DNA of 64,000 nucleotides, from assembly GCF_000224145.3 (NCBI RefSeq), contig NC_020176.2, forward strand, positions 4,927,462-4,991,461. Direction: 5' to 3'. Shown here in pieces: positions 55,001 through 64,000 of this stretch. The DNA comes from Ciona intestinalis (taxonomy: Eukaryota > Chordata > Ascidiacea > Phlebobranchia > Cionidae). The first letter of the stretch is position 1. Every line of letters starts with the position of its first letter. A program made the translations under genes and the position numbers. Under the pieces are notes generated by a model that ran no database searches, was not told where the DNA came from, and saw nothing but the letters and a program-made list of their open reading frames with translations.

Positions 55001-58000
55001 GTACATATAGTGGTCATATCACTTTCAGTTTGAATATAAGTTATTTTCCCAACACCCCAATGTATGTAAAATGTACAGTTGTGAAAATTGTTTCCAACAA
55101 TCCAATGTATGTAAAATGTACAGTTGTGAAAATTGTTTCTAACACTCCAATGTATGTAGAATGTACAGTTGTACAACTTCATGGCGAAGGACAACGTTCC
55201 CTTCCACAGCGTTGTGTTCCCATCTTGTTTACTTGGTACTGATGATGAATATACAATTGTGAACCATCTTAATGCTACAGGTATGATGGGGTTAAATAGG
55301 ATTGTTAGTGTGGTATTCTATATGGAGGAGTTATTATGTGGAAGCCATGGGAACTGGGATTTAGGCCAGAGAAAAGTTTTATTTCATAAAAGATTAAACT
55401 GTTCGTTTTATTTAAATATATAGTTTGGGCCTTCAGTGCAATAATGTTAAATTCCTTTAACTGTTTCTAAGGGTAACTAGCAGGAAAATATTGCTTGTGA
55501 GAAGTGGTCTATATATCTATATCATATATGTATGCATATATACTTGTTAATGTGCGACATAACCTTTATACTTTACCATATATGAACTAATACATCTGTG
55601 CATTTATAAGCACGTGAATAATTTTAATGAAATATTTCAGAATATTTAAATTATGAAGAAGGAAAGTTTTCCAAGAGTCGTGGAGTTGGTGTGTTTGGTG
55701 ATCACGCTTCCAAGACCAATATAGGTAGGCTGGTTTGTACCTTGTGCTCGCTGTCGAGTTATATTGTATGTTGTGTTCTGTGTGGATGAGGTCCTGTAGG
55801 GTGGGCACGTCATGACCCCTGGTATTAAGGACAGAGTTGGTGCATTCGTCAAACAGAAGTGTTATTTTGTAGCATGTGTGTTTTGAGCACCAGGTGTATA
55901 AAACAGAAAACCGTGTTATAACGACTGTCGTTGCCATGTCACGTGAGGATAAATAAGTTGCATTCATTCAAATACACCAGACACACATGGTGGCTTTGTT
56001 TCACTCATTCCATAAGTAAAGTAATACAGATGGGCCATCTTCTTATACACAAAAACCCCGTATGGTTTGCTCACGGTTTAATTCACTTCTCCCATATAGT
56101 AATTCTCCCATATCCCCAACCACAGATTCTGACATCTGGAGGTTCTACCTCTTATCCATGAGACCTGAAGGACAAGACACCCACTTCAGCTGGAGTGATT
56201 TCTTACTCAAGAATAATTCTGAACTCCTGAACAATCTTGGCAACTTTATCAATAGGTTGGTACTATACAGGAATAAGCAATTATGTTTTGTAAACTAGGG
56301 GGGGCTTGTTTGTGTAGTTACGAATTATCATTTTTTAATGTCACCAATTTGGCCAATTTAACTGTTACCATGTATAGCCAGAATATTAACCTAGTGACAT
56401 TTGCACCATGGGGTAGCAGGGTATTTTCCATGCCTTGCACACCCATGTAAGGCGCTTATTTTACCCTCTTATTACTTGTTCAACTTATGCAATATCTCAA
56501 ATTACCCATTAACCGTACACTCATTATTCACATAGTATTCCAGGGGATGCATGCATACCTTGCATACCCATGTTAGGCGCCTATGTATTCAAGTGTATGT
56601 AATGTCTGTATTATATGTTTACCATCCAGCACTAGGTGTTAACCATTCACCTTATCTTCCACGCAGATCATTGAAGTTCGTATCGAACGCATACGGAGGT
56701 GTCGTTCCTGATCCAGTTCTCAACAATACCGACCTTGAACTACTAGCATTGGTTAACAGGGAGCTTAAAGATTATGTTACGGACATGGATAAACTAAAGT
56801 AAGTTATGGATAAGCATAGATTTCTAGTTATTGTTACTAATTGTTTATTTTCTGTGGCAAACCATGCATGGTGGCTTCAAACAATTCATGCTAAGAGTTG
56901 AGTTAGGATAATGAATAAAATTTGTTTGTTATTATGTATATTCCTATGTATTTTTGAACTATCACTCAAAAAGTTACATATGTGGTAACTTATAAGCGAG
57001 CACGAGGTGTATAAAACAGAACACCCGTGTTATAACGGCTGTCGTTACCTCGCCATGTGAGGATAAACAAGTTATGTTCACTTATATTATAACTTTACCC
57101 CCAAGTTACATTCATAAACTCTCTATTTTAGGATCCGTGACAACCTGCGTAGGATCCTGAGCATATCAAGGTTGGGGAATCAATATCTACAGGAGAACCA
57201 ACCTTGGAAGTTAATTAAGGGAAGCAATGATGATAAGTATGTTGGCTGTGGACGTTTAGTAACTGGTGGAAATATAATTGCTTGTAGAAGACTGAGTAGA
57301 CTTGGTAAAACATCTGCTATAGTTTTATGAGTCTATACTCGATAATTGTAACCTTGATATTCATTATTAAGATTTTGTATAACATACACCAAAAACTGTT
57401 GGCATCATTAGTGCTTGTAAAAGACCGAGTAGACTTGGTGAAACCTGCTATAGTATAATGAGTCTATACTTGATAATTTTAACCTTGATATTCATAATTA
57501 AGATTTTGTATAACATAATACACCGGCATCATCAGACCCAAGTCTTTTATAGCTATTAGCTGCTATAGTACAATCATAACCCCCATATAGTATAATATTA
57601 ACCCCATGTCACCCCATATTCTCGCAGATCTCGTGCCTCCACCGTCACCTCCATAGCAGCGAACCTCTCCTGCCTCCTCTGCATCCTCATCCACCCGTAT
57701 ATGCCACAAACATCTTCTATCATACAGGATCAACTCAACCTCCGAGGAGGATATTTGATCCCGGATGCGATCACAAGGATGTTGCCATCCGGACATAAGA
57801 TCAACAAGGTTTGTCAACTTAAATAAAACCCGCGAATCTTACTCTGATCTGGTGCTCATATAGTTGAACTATTCTTGTTTTCGTGGCATCAGGTCCTTAA
57901 CAAGATTTAGTATCATTGTAAAAATTCAAAGTATACAAACCAAGCAATGCAATAATACTGACTAATAGTTATGCGAGGATAAATAAGTTACATGCGTGGT

Positions 58001-58625
58001 AACTTGTAAGCGGGCATGAGGTGTATAAAACAGAACACCCGTGTTATAACAACTGTCGTTACCATTCATACATATACACATATCTTCATTCATATTATTC
58101 CAGCCCTCCCCTTTGTTCCGTAAGTTGGAAGAAGCCGAGATCGAGGAATACAAAGCTAAGTATCGAGGTAGAGAGGATGGGAAGAAGGAGGTCGCTAAGG
58201 TGGAGGTTGGGGATTGTAAAGGTTTGGAGGAAGAAGTGCTGAAACAGGTGGGTTGTATTGGGGGTTAAGATGGTGTGTAATATATTAGGGTGGGGAAGAT
58301 GGGACACCTTTTCATTTTATTTTTCTTGCCAATTGGTAGTAAACAAAGAACATTCAAAGAATTAAGACTCCCATAGACCATTGTAAAATGTTTAAAACAC
58401 AATCAGGATGTTTCGATATTATGTGCTAAAGATGTCCCGTCTTACCCAACAGTATAACTATTATATTAACAGGGTAACTTGGTTCGGGAACTTAAAACTG
58501 CCAAAGCTGAGAAACTTGAAATAGAGAGAGAAGTCTCAAAGTTGTTGGAATTAAAGAAGAAGTTATCTCTCTTAAAAGGAGAGGAACCTGTGCAAAAGAA
58601 AAAGGGGAAAAAGAAGAAGAAATAA
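49079..58625 (+). CDS. MARS1: Cytosolic methionyl-tRNA synthetase, 22 coding exons
   Basis: Charges tRNA-Met; part of the multisynthetase complex in animals. Exons: 49079-49178, 49360-49423, 49714-49930, 50240-50413, 50649-50738, 50949-51043, 51440-51556, 51957-52062, 52449-52546, 52947-53051, 53423-53519, 53829-53903, 54248-54418, 54717-54809, 55160-55280, 55641-55724, 56126-56255, 56667-56798, 57132-57236, 57628-57808, 58104-58247, 58473-58625; 883 aa (human 900). GST-like N-domain about 1-200. Class I HIGH motif as HLGN (270-273) within [19 protein letters not shown]. Zinc knuckle with C395, C398, C408, C411, C425 and C428. KMSKS motif as KFSKS (583-587). C-terminal WHEP domain (about 820-870) and a Lys-rich end. 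A second ATG at codon 2 is possible. Exon 15 could also start 9 bases later at a second in-frame acceptor. Confidence 0.97.
52723..52874. mobile_element. Palindromic MITE with TTAA-type target duplication
   Basis: Perfect 16-bp inverted repeats GGTGGCTGTACACAGT and ACTGTGTACAGCCACC bound a 142-bp element (52728-52869), flanked on both sides by TTAAA. TTAA duplication is the hallmark of piggyBac-type transposition. Further inner partial palindromes (GGCATGCGAATTCG, GACGAATTCCGGATAC) suggest a foldback. It lies in MARS1 intron 9. Confidence 0.75.
55057..55180. repeat. 45-bp triplication running into MARS1 exon 15
   Basis: CCAATGTATGTA starts at 55057, 55102 and 55147 (period 45). The first two units carry GTAAAATGTACAGTTGTG; the third carries GTAGAATGTACAGTTGTA, and its TAG forms the acceptor used by the exon. 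The first codons of exon 15 are therefore part of the last unit. Confidence 0.9.
57276..57515. repeat. Two tandem units of about 125 bp in MARS1 intron 19
   Basis: Units share GAGTAGACTTGGTGAAAC, ATGAGTCTATACT, TGATATTCAT and AAGATTTTGTATAACATA. A related single piece (GTTGGCATCATCAGTGCTTG onwards) lies in intron 5 at about 50840-50930, so this is a dispersed repeat family as well as a local tandem. Confidence 0.75.
58283..58462. mobile_element. MITE making up most of MARS1 last intron
   Basis: Left end ATTAGGGTGGGGAAGATGGG, right end GATGTCCCGTCTTACCCAAC, interior as in the family. The intron spans 58248-58472 (225 bp), leaving only about 35 bp of non-MITE sequence on the left and 10 bp on the right, the latter ending in the acceptor TATTAACAG. 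Confidence 0.8.
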
Positions 58626-59420
58626 AGAGATTAATAATGAAATTTACTTTCTCATGTTATTGCCTTTTTCTATCTTTCTCTTTTTTACCTTTCGCCTCAA
58701 GAATAGGAGAGAAGTAAAAGTTTTTGCAAAGATTTTTGGGAAATATGGTTAAAGTTCAATTATTGCTGCTGTGTTTGTAGGAAATCATGCTTGTGGTGAA
58801 CTAATGTACTAAAGGAATTGAATAAATTGGGAAATAACAAAACTGGTGTTCTTTGTATTTAAATTAACGAATGAAACTTATTTATTCTCGCACGGGCGGG
58901 GCAACCACAGTCATTATAACAGGGGTATTCTGTTTCATACACCTCGTACCTGCTTACAAGTTACCACGTATGTAACTTTGTGGGTGATGTTTTTCTGTAT
59001 GGCTGACAATTTAGGCAACCAATTAGTGACCACTTGGTTGGAGCAATTCCTCTTAAGTATCTTGCCTAAGGTAGAATCAGCAAGTCCTAATCAGATGTAT
59101 ACAGTGAATGTTGCCATAACTAAGTCCTATAAAGACTGGTAAGTTAACCAATTCCATTAGCTGCACCTACAACGAATATGGGGAGAACAGAAGTCATCAA
59201 AAACGGTTACACTAATTGCTATAACATTTTTTATTGATCATTTATATTCTGGTGGGCGGGAACTTTGGTAACTTATTTATGTTTAATAAAGCTAGTGCAG
59301 TGTACATACGAGTAGATAGTTAAACAAAAAGATAACTTGGCCTATAATGCATAAACCTGAGTGCGCGTAACTGGATTTACATTAAAAAACACATTCCGAC
59401 TCCCCAGTTTGGTAAAAACG

Positions 59421-59510
59421 TGACGTCATTGATTATGGTACCGAGGTTGTGGAGTATAAAAAGCGACGAAACACGTGTTTCATTCTCTTTACAAACTTCC
59501 AATTTCCGAG
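59421..59510 (+). promoter_or_regulatory. RPLP0 core promoter and non-coding first exon
   Basis: CRE palindrome TGACGTCA at 59421-59428, TATAAAAAG at 59455, and 30 bp further a pyrimidine tract CTCTTTAC (59485) that fits a 5'TOP start site of ribosomal-protein mRNAs. A donor (CCGAG then GTGGGT at 59511) and an acceptor (TCTTTCCAG ending 59721) would remove a 211-bp 5'UTR intron, joining about 25 leader bases to the exon holding the ATG. Alternatively the second site is a spliced-leader acceptor; the TATA and TOP spacing favours the first view. Confidence 0.6.
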
Positions 59511-59765
59511 GTGGGTGGGAAAAATATTTGAGACGTTTATTTAGTTTATTATAATAAATCAACTCATTGTAAAAGTTTTATATGTATTGAAAGTGAGCTA
59601 TATGCCAAGCATTGTATAATAGATAGGCCTGTATTTTATTAAACCATATTATTTGGTGTTTTGGCCGGTCATGTATACTTTTGTTAGCGAAAAAGTTTTT
59701 TGAATAATTCGCTCTTTCCAGAATAAATCGTCTTTAAACCAAACGCGGAAATCCTTAAGCACACG

Positions 59766-62700
59766 ATGCCTAGGGAAGACAGGAAAACATGGAAAGCGAA
59801 TTACTTCGTTAAACTTATTGTAAGTTTTGTGTAAAATAAATTCACATACGTTTAATATTAAATGTTTAATTTTTGGGTATAAGGTAATATTGCCTGTAGT
59901 AGAATTCTTGGTGACCGATTGTAAAGATCAATCCTGGTTTGGGTTTTAGTGATTTATTAAAGAGTGAGGATTCTTCTATTCACATTACCCAAAATCTGTA
60001 ATCCATAAACATGTTGCTAATTTTTGTATCTTCTTAAAAAAGTTGTACATCTATAGGCAATACTAGTTAAGCGCTTTGCTTTTATTGTTCATTTTCGTAA
60101 CCTACAATCTCCATCCAGAACCTCTTGGATGAATATCCAAAATGCTTCATTGTCGGCGCCGACAACGTCAGTTCGAAGCAGATGCAACAAATTCGAACCT
60201 CTCTCCGTGAGAAGGCTGTTGTGTTGATGGGGAAAAACACAATGATGAGGAAAGCCATCAAGGGTCATCTCAACAATAACCCGGATCTTGAGAGGTGGGA
60301 AAATTGGTGTAAGCAAGGCTTATGGTTTTGAGTTCTGTTCTATGTGGGTCATGCAGCGTGGCACGCTATGGTTCCCAAGGATTTGCCGATTGCCCTGATT
60401 TTGAGACCTACTTTACTTTGTGTTACAAAACAACCCCCTATGTTTTTAGTGGGTTGTCTATAATTTTAAACACACCACAAACTGGTCCCCTATTTTAGTA
60501 AAATAACAGTTTTCTCCTGGTTAATATCAGGTATTTGTCTAACAGTAACACACATGGCATGCCTTGCCAAAGACCCCTTAGATTTAAGGTTTGGGGTAAT
60601 GGACCAACTTCAGCCTAAATCTAAGGACCAAAGAGCCATGCCATGATATAACCCCTCACCCACAGCGAATAAACTAATATTATTTAAACAATCCCTTATT
60701 ACCGTGATGTCACACACCCCATTGTGACCTCACCATGTCGAAGGGAAACAACAAAACCTGGGAATAAACTCATTTGCTTCAACCTAATGTTGCAAGATGC
60801 ACCTGTCTTCCAGTACATTTATTATCACACCTAAAACATTGTGTTTGCTGCTTTCTATTGCTTTGAAAACTTTTGAATGGTGTAAAAACTGATATGTCTA
60901 ACTGTGGTCATACGATTTGGAATAACATGTTTTAACACTTGCGGGTTGTTTGGTTACACCATTAAAAATGGGGAGATTTAAGAGTAAAAATGACTTTTTA
61001 CCCAATATTTTGCAACCCAAGTTATGGCATTGAGAAATACCCATCTTGTTTCAGACTTCTCCCTCACATTCGTGGAAATGTTGGCTTAGTTTTCACCAAA
61101 GAAGATTTGATCGAAACCAGAGATTTACTTCTCGCCAACAAGGTGTGAAAGTGTTTCAACATGTGTTATTGCTGTTTACTGTGAAGTTTTAACCAATTTA
61201 GAAAATAAGTTTTGTTCTCCTTTATTAAATTTGTGCTCTTGCATTGCATGTGTATTCCACTGACCATGACATTAGCGAAACTGTAATTATGTCACTTGGA
61301 AGTTGGCAAATTTGCACAGGTTTATAAAAATCCTGGTTTCACCCCAGGCTCCTATATAGCATGTGTATCCCACACCTGACTGTTAGCAAGACGCCACCCA
61401 CAAGCTACCCCATGTTAGGTATGATAAATAGAACCCCCGACCCCCTAAAGTAGAACCAAGGTTTGCTATGATGATGTTCAACTGCATCGAGGTTCAACAA
61501 CTCGCGCTGGTCGCTAGAAATAGCGGAACCCAACCAGTTGTTGTTGAATCATTGAAATAAATCGTTCAATGAACAGTCTGAGCATTCTATGTTACTATAA
61601 AGGGGTATGGGGTATCTACCTAAACTCTAAATTTGTGGTTAGGGGCTTGCATCGTTACTGAAGAATACAGTGTTTGATACTGATGGGCAAAAATATGTTC
61701 TGGGTGAAAAAAACAAAACATAAAGTCGTTTCTTAAATTCAGAAATAACTTTTTGACTAGCTTATGCCCATATATTCTGACAGAATGCAGAATGGACAAA
61801 CTTGATCCTTGGCTTCCATTATACCTAGATATTACTTAACAATCCCATTCAACAGGTTGCTGCACCTGCCAGAGCTGGAGCCGTGGCCCCCAATGATGTC
61901 ATCGTCCCCGCACAGAACACTGGCTTGGGTCCCGAGAAAACTTCTTTCTTCCAAGCGTTGGCAATTCCAACCAAGATTTCAAGGGGAACCATTGAAATTA
62001 TCGTAAGTTGGAACATTGTTTTATATTCGGGGTAAGTCTTCAGCCTTTTTTGACAAGGACCTTTCCTGTGTAGAATGTGGGTGATTTATGTCTATCTTGA
62101 AGGGGAAATGTGTTTGGTATATTTTTAAATGGGATCTTCCTTTATATATCCCAAGTCCCTAGCATGTCCCACTGTAGGACCTCACCCATGCTTAATAATA
62201 TCTCTATCGTTTAATTTAAGTAGATTTTTGTGAAATTAAAGGTGATATTGGGGTCAAGATACTTGTAATCTTATTTTATATTCATTTATCTAACTTGTCT
62301 TCCACCTCCTGGTTTGAGACATTCGCTTAAATGATAAATAAGTTGCGAGCCACCAAGCCATGCCTAGTGATATCTACATTAGGTGTGGAAGTAAGGTTTG
62401 CTACAACTCCTATCATAACTAACTATATGTATATGTAAATGTAGAAAAAATGTAAGGTCTGGCACTTAACTATAAGGGGGTCTGTTTCAGCTCTTGGCAC
62501 ATGGTTAACTCTTTACACCTGTTTTCTAAGCCAGTTTTATGCAAGAATCTATCTGTATATGCCTCTGCAGTTATTCTTGATATCTACATAATCACCACCA
62601 CTATGCTTTAACCGCAAGATATCTTAACCAACCACCCCCACACAGAGTGACGTTCACTTGATCAAACCTGGTGATAAAGTTGGAGCTTCCGACGCAACAT

Positions 62701-63658
62701 TGTTGTCGATGTTGAAGATCTTCCCTTTCACTTACGGGCTTGAGATCGAACAAGGTTGGTATTCGACTCAGTTTTGGTTGTTAATTACTAAACACTTGCA
62801 AGAATTCCACCACTTGGTATTGACAAAATGTGTTCTCAAAAAAATTCTTAAAACCCCCCCCCGTTTTCGAAAGATTCTGATTTATCATTTGTGTGTGACT
62901 TTTGTAATAATAATGAAACTATTCCTTTTAAGGTGTTAAAAAATTATTACATTTAAAAAGTCGAAAAATGTTTCTCTTTTAACCAATATGATCTCCTCTC
63001 CACAGTGTACGACTCTGGTAGTGTGTTCAGCCCAGAGGTCTTGGACATCACGGATGACGACATTCGACGCAAGTTCACCAACGCTGTGCGCAATGTTGCC
63101 TCCGTGTGTCTCGCCATCGGTTACCCAACCGTTGCATCGGCGCCTCATTCGATCATCAATGGTTTCAAGAATATCTTGGCTGTCGCTGCTGAGACGGAAA
63201 TTACTTTCCCAGAAGCTGAAAAGGTCGGTGTTATGAGATCAGTGGGGGGTTATTCAAACAATTTTTACCACAAGCTAGCCATAGTTATATTAATTGTTTG
63301 TCGCTGAAGAAAATGCCAATTATTTCTTTATTCCATGAACTAAGCCATTAAAAAAGTTTAATGTTTTGGTTTAAAACAAATAACTTTGCAGTTTACATGA
63401 TAATTTTTAAAGCAAGACTTTGGGAACGAATCCATATTGACAAAACCTTGTCTACCCAGATGACGGCTTAACCTATGCAGTAAATTTAGAGTTTTATTTA
63501 ATCCAATCCTACAGATGAAGGCTTACTTGGCTGACCCGACAGCATTCGCGGTGGCTGCTGCTCCTGCGGCTTCAGATGAAAAGAAAGAGGAAGCAAAGCC
63601 AGCTGAGGAGTCCGAGGAAGAATCGGATGACGACATGGGATTCGGGTTGTTCGATTAA
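59766..63658 (+). CDS. RPLP0: 60S acidic ribosomal protein P0 (uL10), 7 coding exons
   Basis: The base of the ribosomal stalk; carries P1/P2 dimers and helps recruit elongation factors. Exons: 59766-59819, 60119-60294, 61055-61142, 61856-62002, 62646-62754, 63006-63223, 63515-63658; 311 aa (human 317), phases consistent. [18 protein letters not shown] starts the protein. [55 protein letters not shown] are near-identical to other animals. The Ala-rich hinge is shorter than in human. The C-terminus ends with the P-stalk signature [10 protein letters not shown] bound by eEF2 and ribosome-inactivating proteins. Confidence 0.99.
61464..61585 (+). ncRNA. Possible C/D-box snoRNA in RPLP0 intron 3
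   Basis: A C-box match ATGATGA (61468-61474) and a D-box match CTGA (61578-61581) are bracketed by TGC and GCA that could pair. Between them lie a strong hairpin (CAACAACT...AGTTGTTG, with an inner GCTAGAAATAGC) and a second hairpin (CATTGAA...TTCAATG). Ribosomal-protein introns commonly host snoRNAs. The length (about 120 nt) is long for a plain C/D RNA and I found no obvious guide match, so a U3/U8/U13-like or unrelated structured RNA is also possible. Confidence 0.4.
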
Positions 63659-63729
63659 ACAACATTACAATGCAGCCACGCGCTTGGAAGCGTTACGGCG
63701 CAATGTGTTTGATTTGAAACCCGTTGCTC

Positions 63730-63735
63730 AATAAA
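63730..63735 (+). terminator. Polyadenylation signal for RPLP0
   Basis: AATAAA 72 bp after the stop codon. The remaining sequence to 64000 shows no gene. Confidence 0.8.
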
Positions 63736-64000
63736 ATATAACTTGAAACTAGGTGTTTTGTTTGTGGGGGCAGTTGCATTTAATGATGTGTGGCCCACAC
63801 ACAGTGTGGGATATAAACGGCTACTCAAGAGCAGGTTCAAAGTTTTTTATTGTTACTTGCTTCTGTAATCCGGAATTTCAAATCAGTGCTGTTTTACTAA
63901 TGCTGGCAGGAGGTGTTTGGTTTGTAAAACTATAATTTCTGGCGTTAAGAAGCTTTTTTTGCTGAGAAGCTTACAAATAGTACATATGTTTAATCTTTGT

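Overview
The window looks like nuclear DNA of a tunicate, most probably a Ciona species. The reasons are: chordate-type genes broken into many small exons with short introns; about thirty copies of a tRNA-derived composite SINE with an ATTC-repeat tail; a short inverted-repeat MITE family; AT-rich non-coding DNA; and splice acceptors only a few bases upstream of several start codons, which fits the spliced-leader trans-splicing known in Ciona. The organism call is inference; no species-specific marker was identified by search.

Layout, left to right. 1-2866: possible last exon of an unrecognised gene, then repeats. 2867-11769 (+): an organic-anion transporter (SLCO/OATP), 12 exons, 694 aa. 12767-14486 (-): C1D exosome cofactor. 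14948-18584 (+): RNF215-like membrane RING ligase, divergent from C1D. 19141-21776 (-): CCDC42/CFAP73-like ciliary coiled-coil protein. 21777-28905: a 7 kb stretch without recognisable genes, holding a degenerate tandem array of roughly 100-bp units, a hairpin and locally duplicated sequence. 28906-31356 (+): cornichon (CNIH1 type). 33122-39284 (+): a 921-aa adhesion GPCR with a C-type lectin domain, Thr-rich stalk, GPS and seven membrane segments. 40084-40611 (+): single-exon NUDT1/MTH1. 41252-45557 (-): Deltex (two WWE domains, RING, DTC). 46431-46820 (+): LEPROT. 48096-48353 (+): ANAPC11. 49079-58625 (+): cytosolic methionyl-tRNA synthetase, 22 coding exons, 883 aa. 59766-63658 (+): ribosomal protein P0, with a recognisable CRE/TATA/TOP promoter and a possible intronic C/D-box snoRNA.

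The genes belong to unrelated pathways (transport, RNA decay, ubiquitination, cilia, ER export, adhesion signalling, nucleotide sanitation, Notch, endosome, cell cycle, translation) and form no operon. Most are housekeeping genes. All exon models below were built by joining consensus splice sites whose reading phases agree; every multi-exon gene closes in frame from ATG to stop.

The most interesting non-genic signals are: an intronic 26-bp minisatellite whose every unit carries a PBX-PREP/MEIS composite site; a perfect 510-bp tandem duplication containing an SLCO exon; 21 copies of the palindrome TGACGTCA, 14 of them in and around SLCO; the array at 26.4-27.6 kb; minisatellites that run straight into splice acceptors in three introns; and a MARS1 intron that is almost entirely a MITE.
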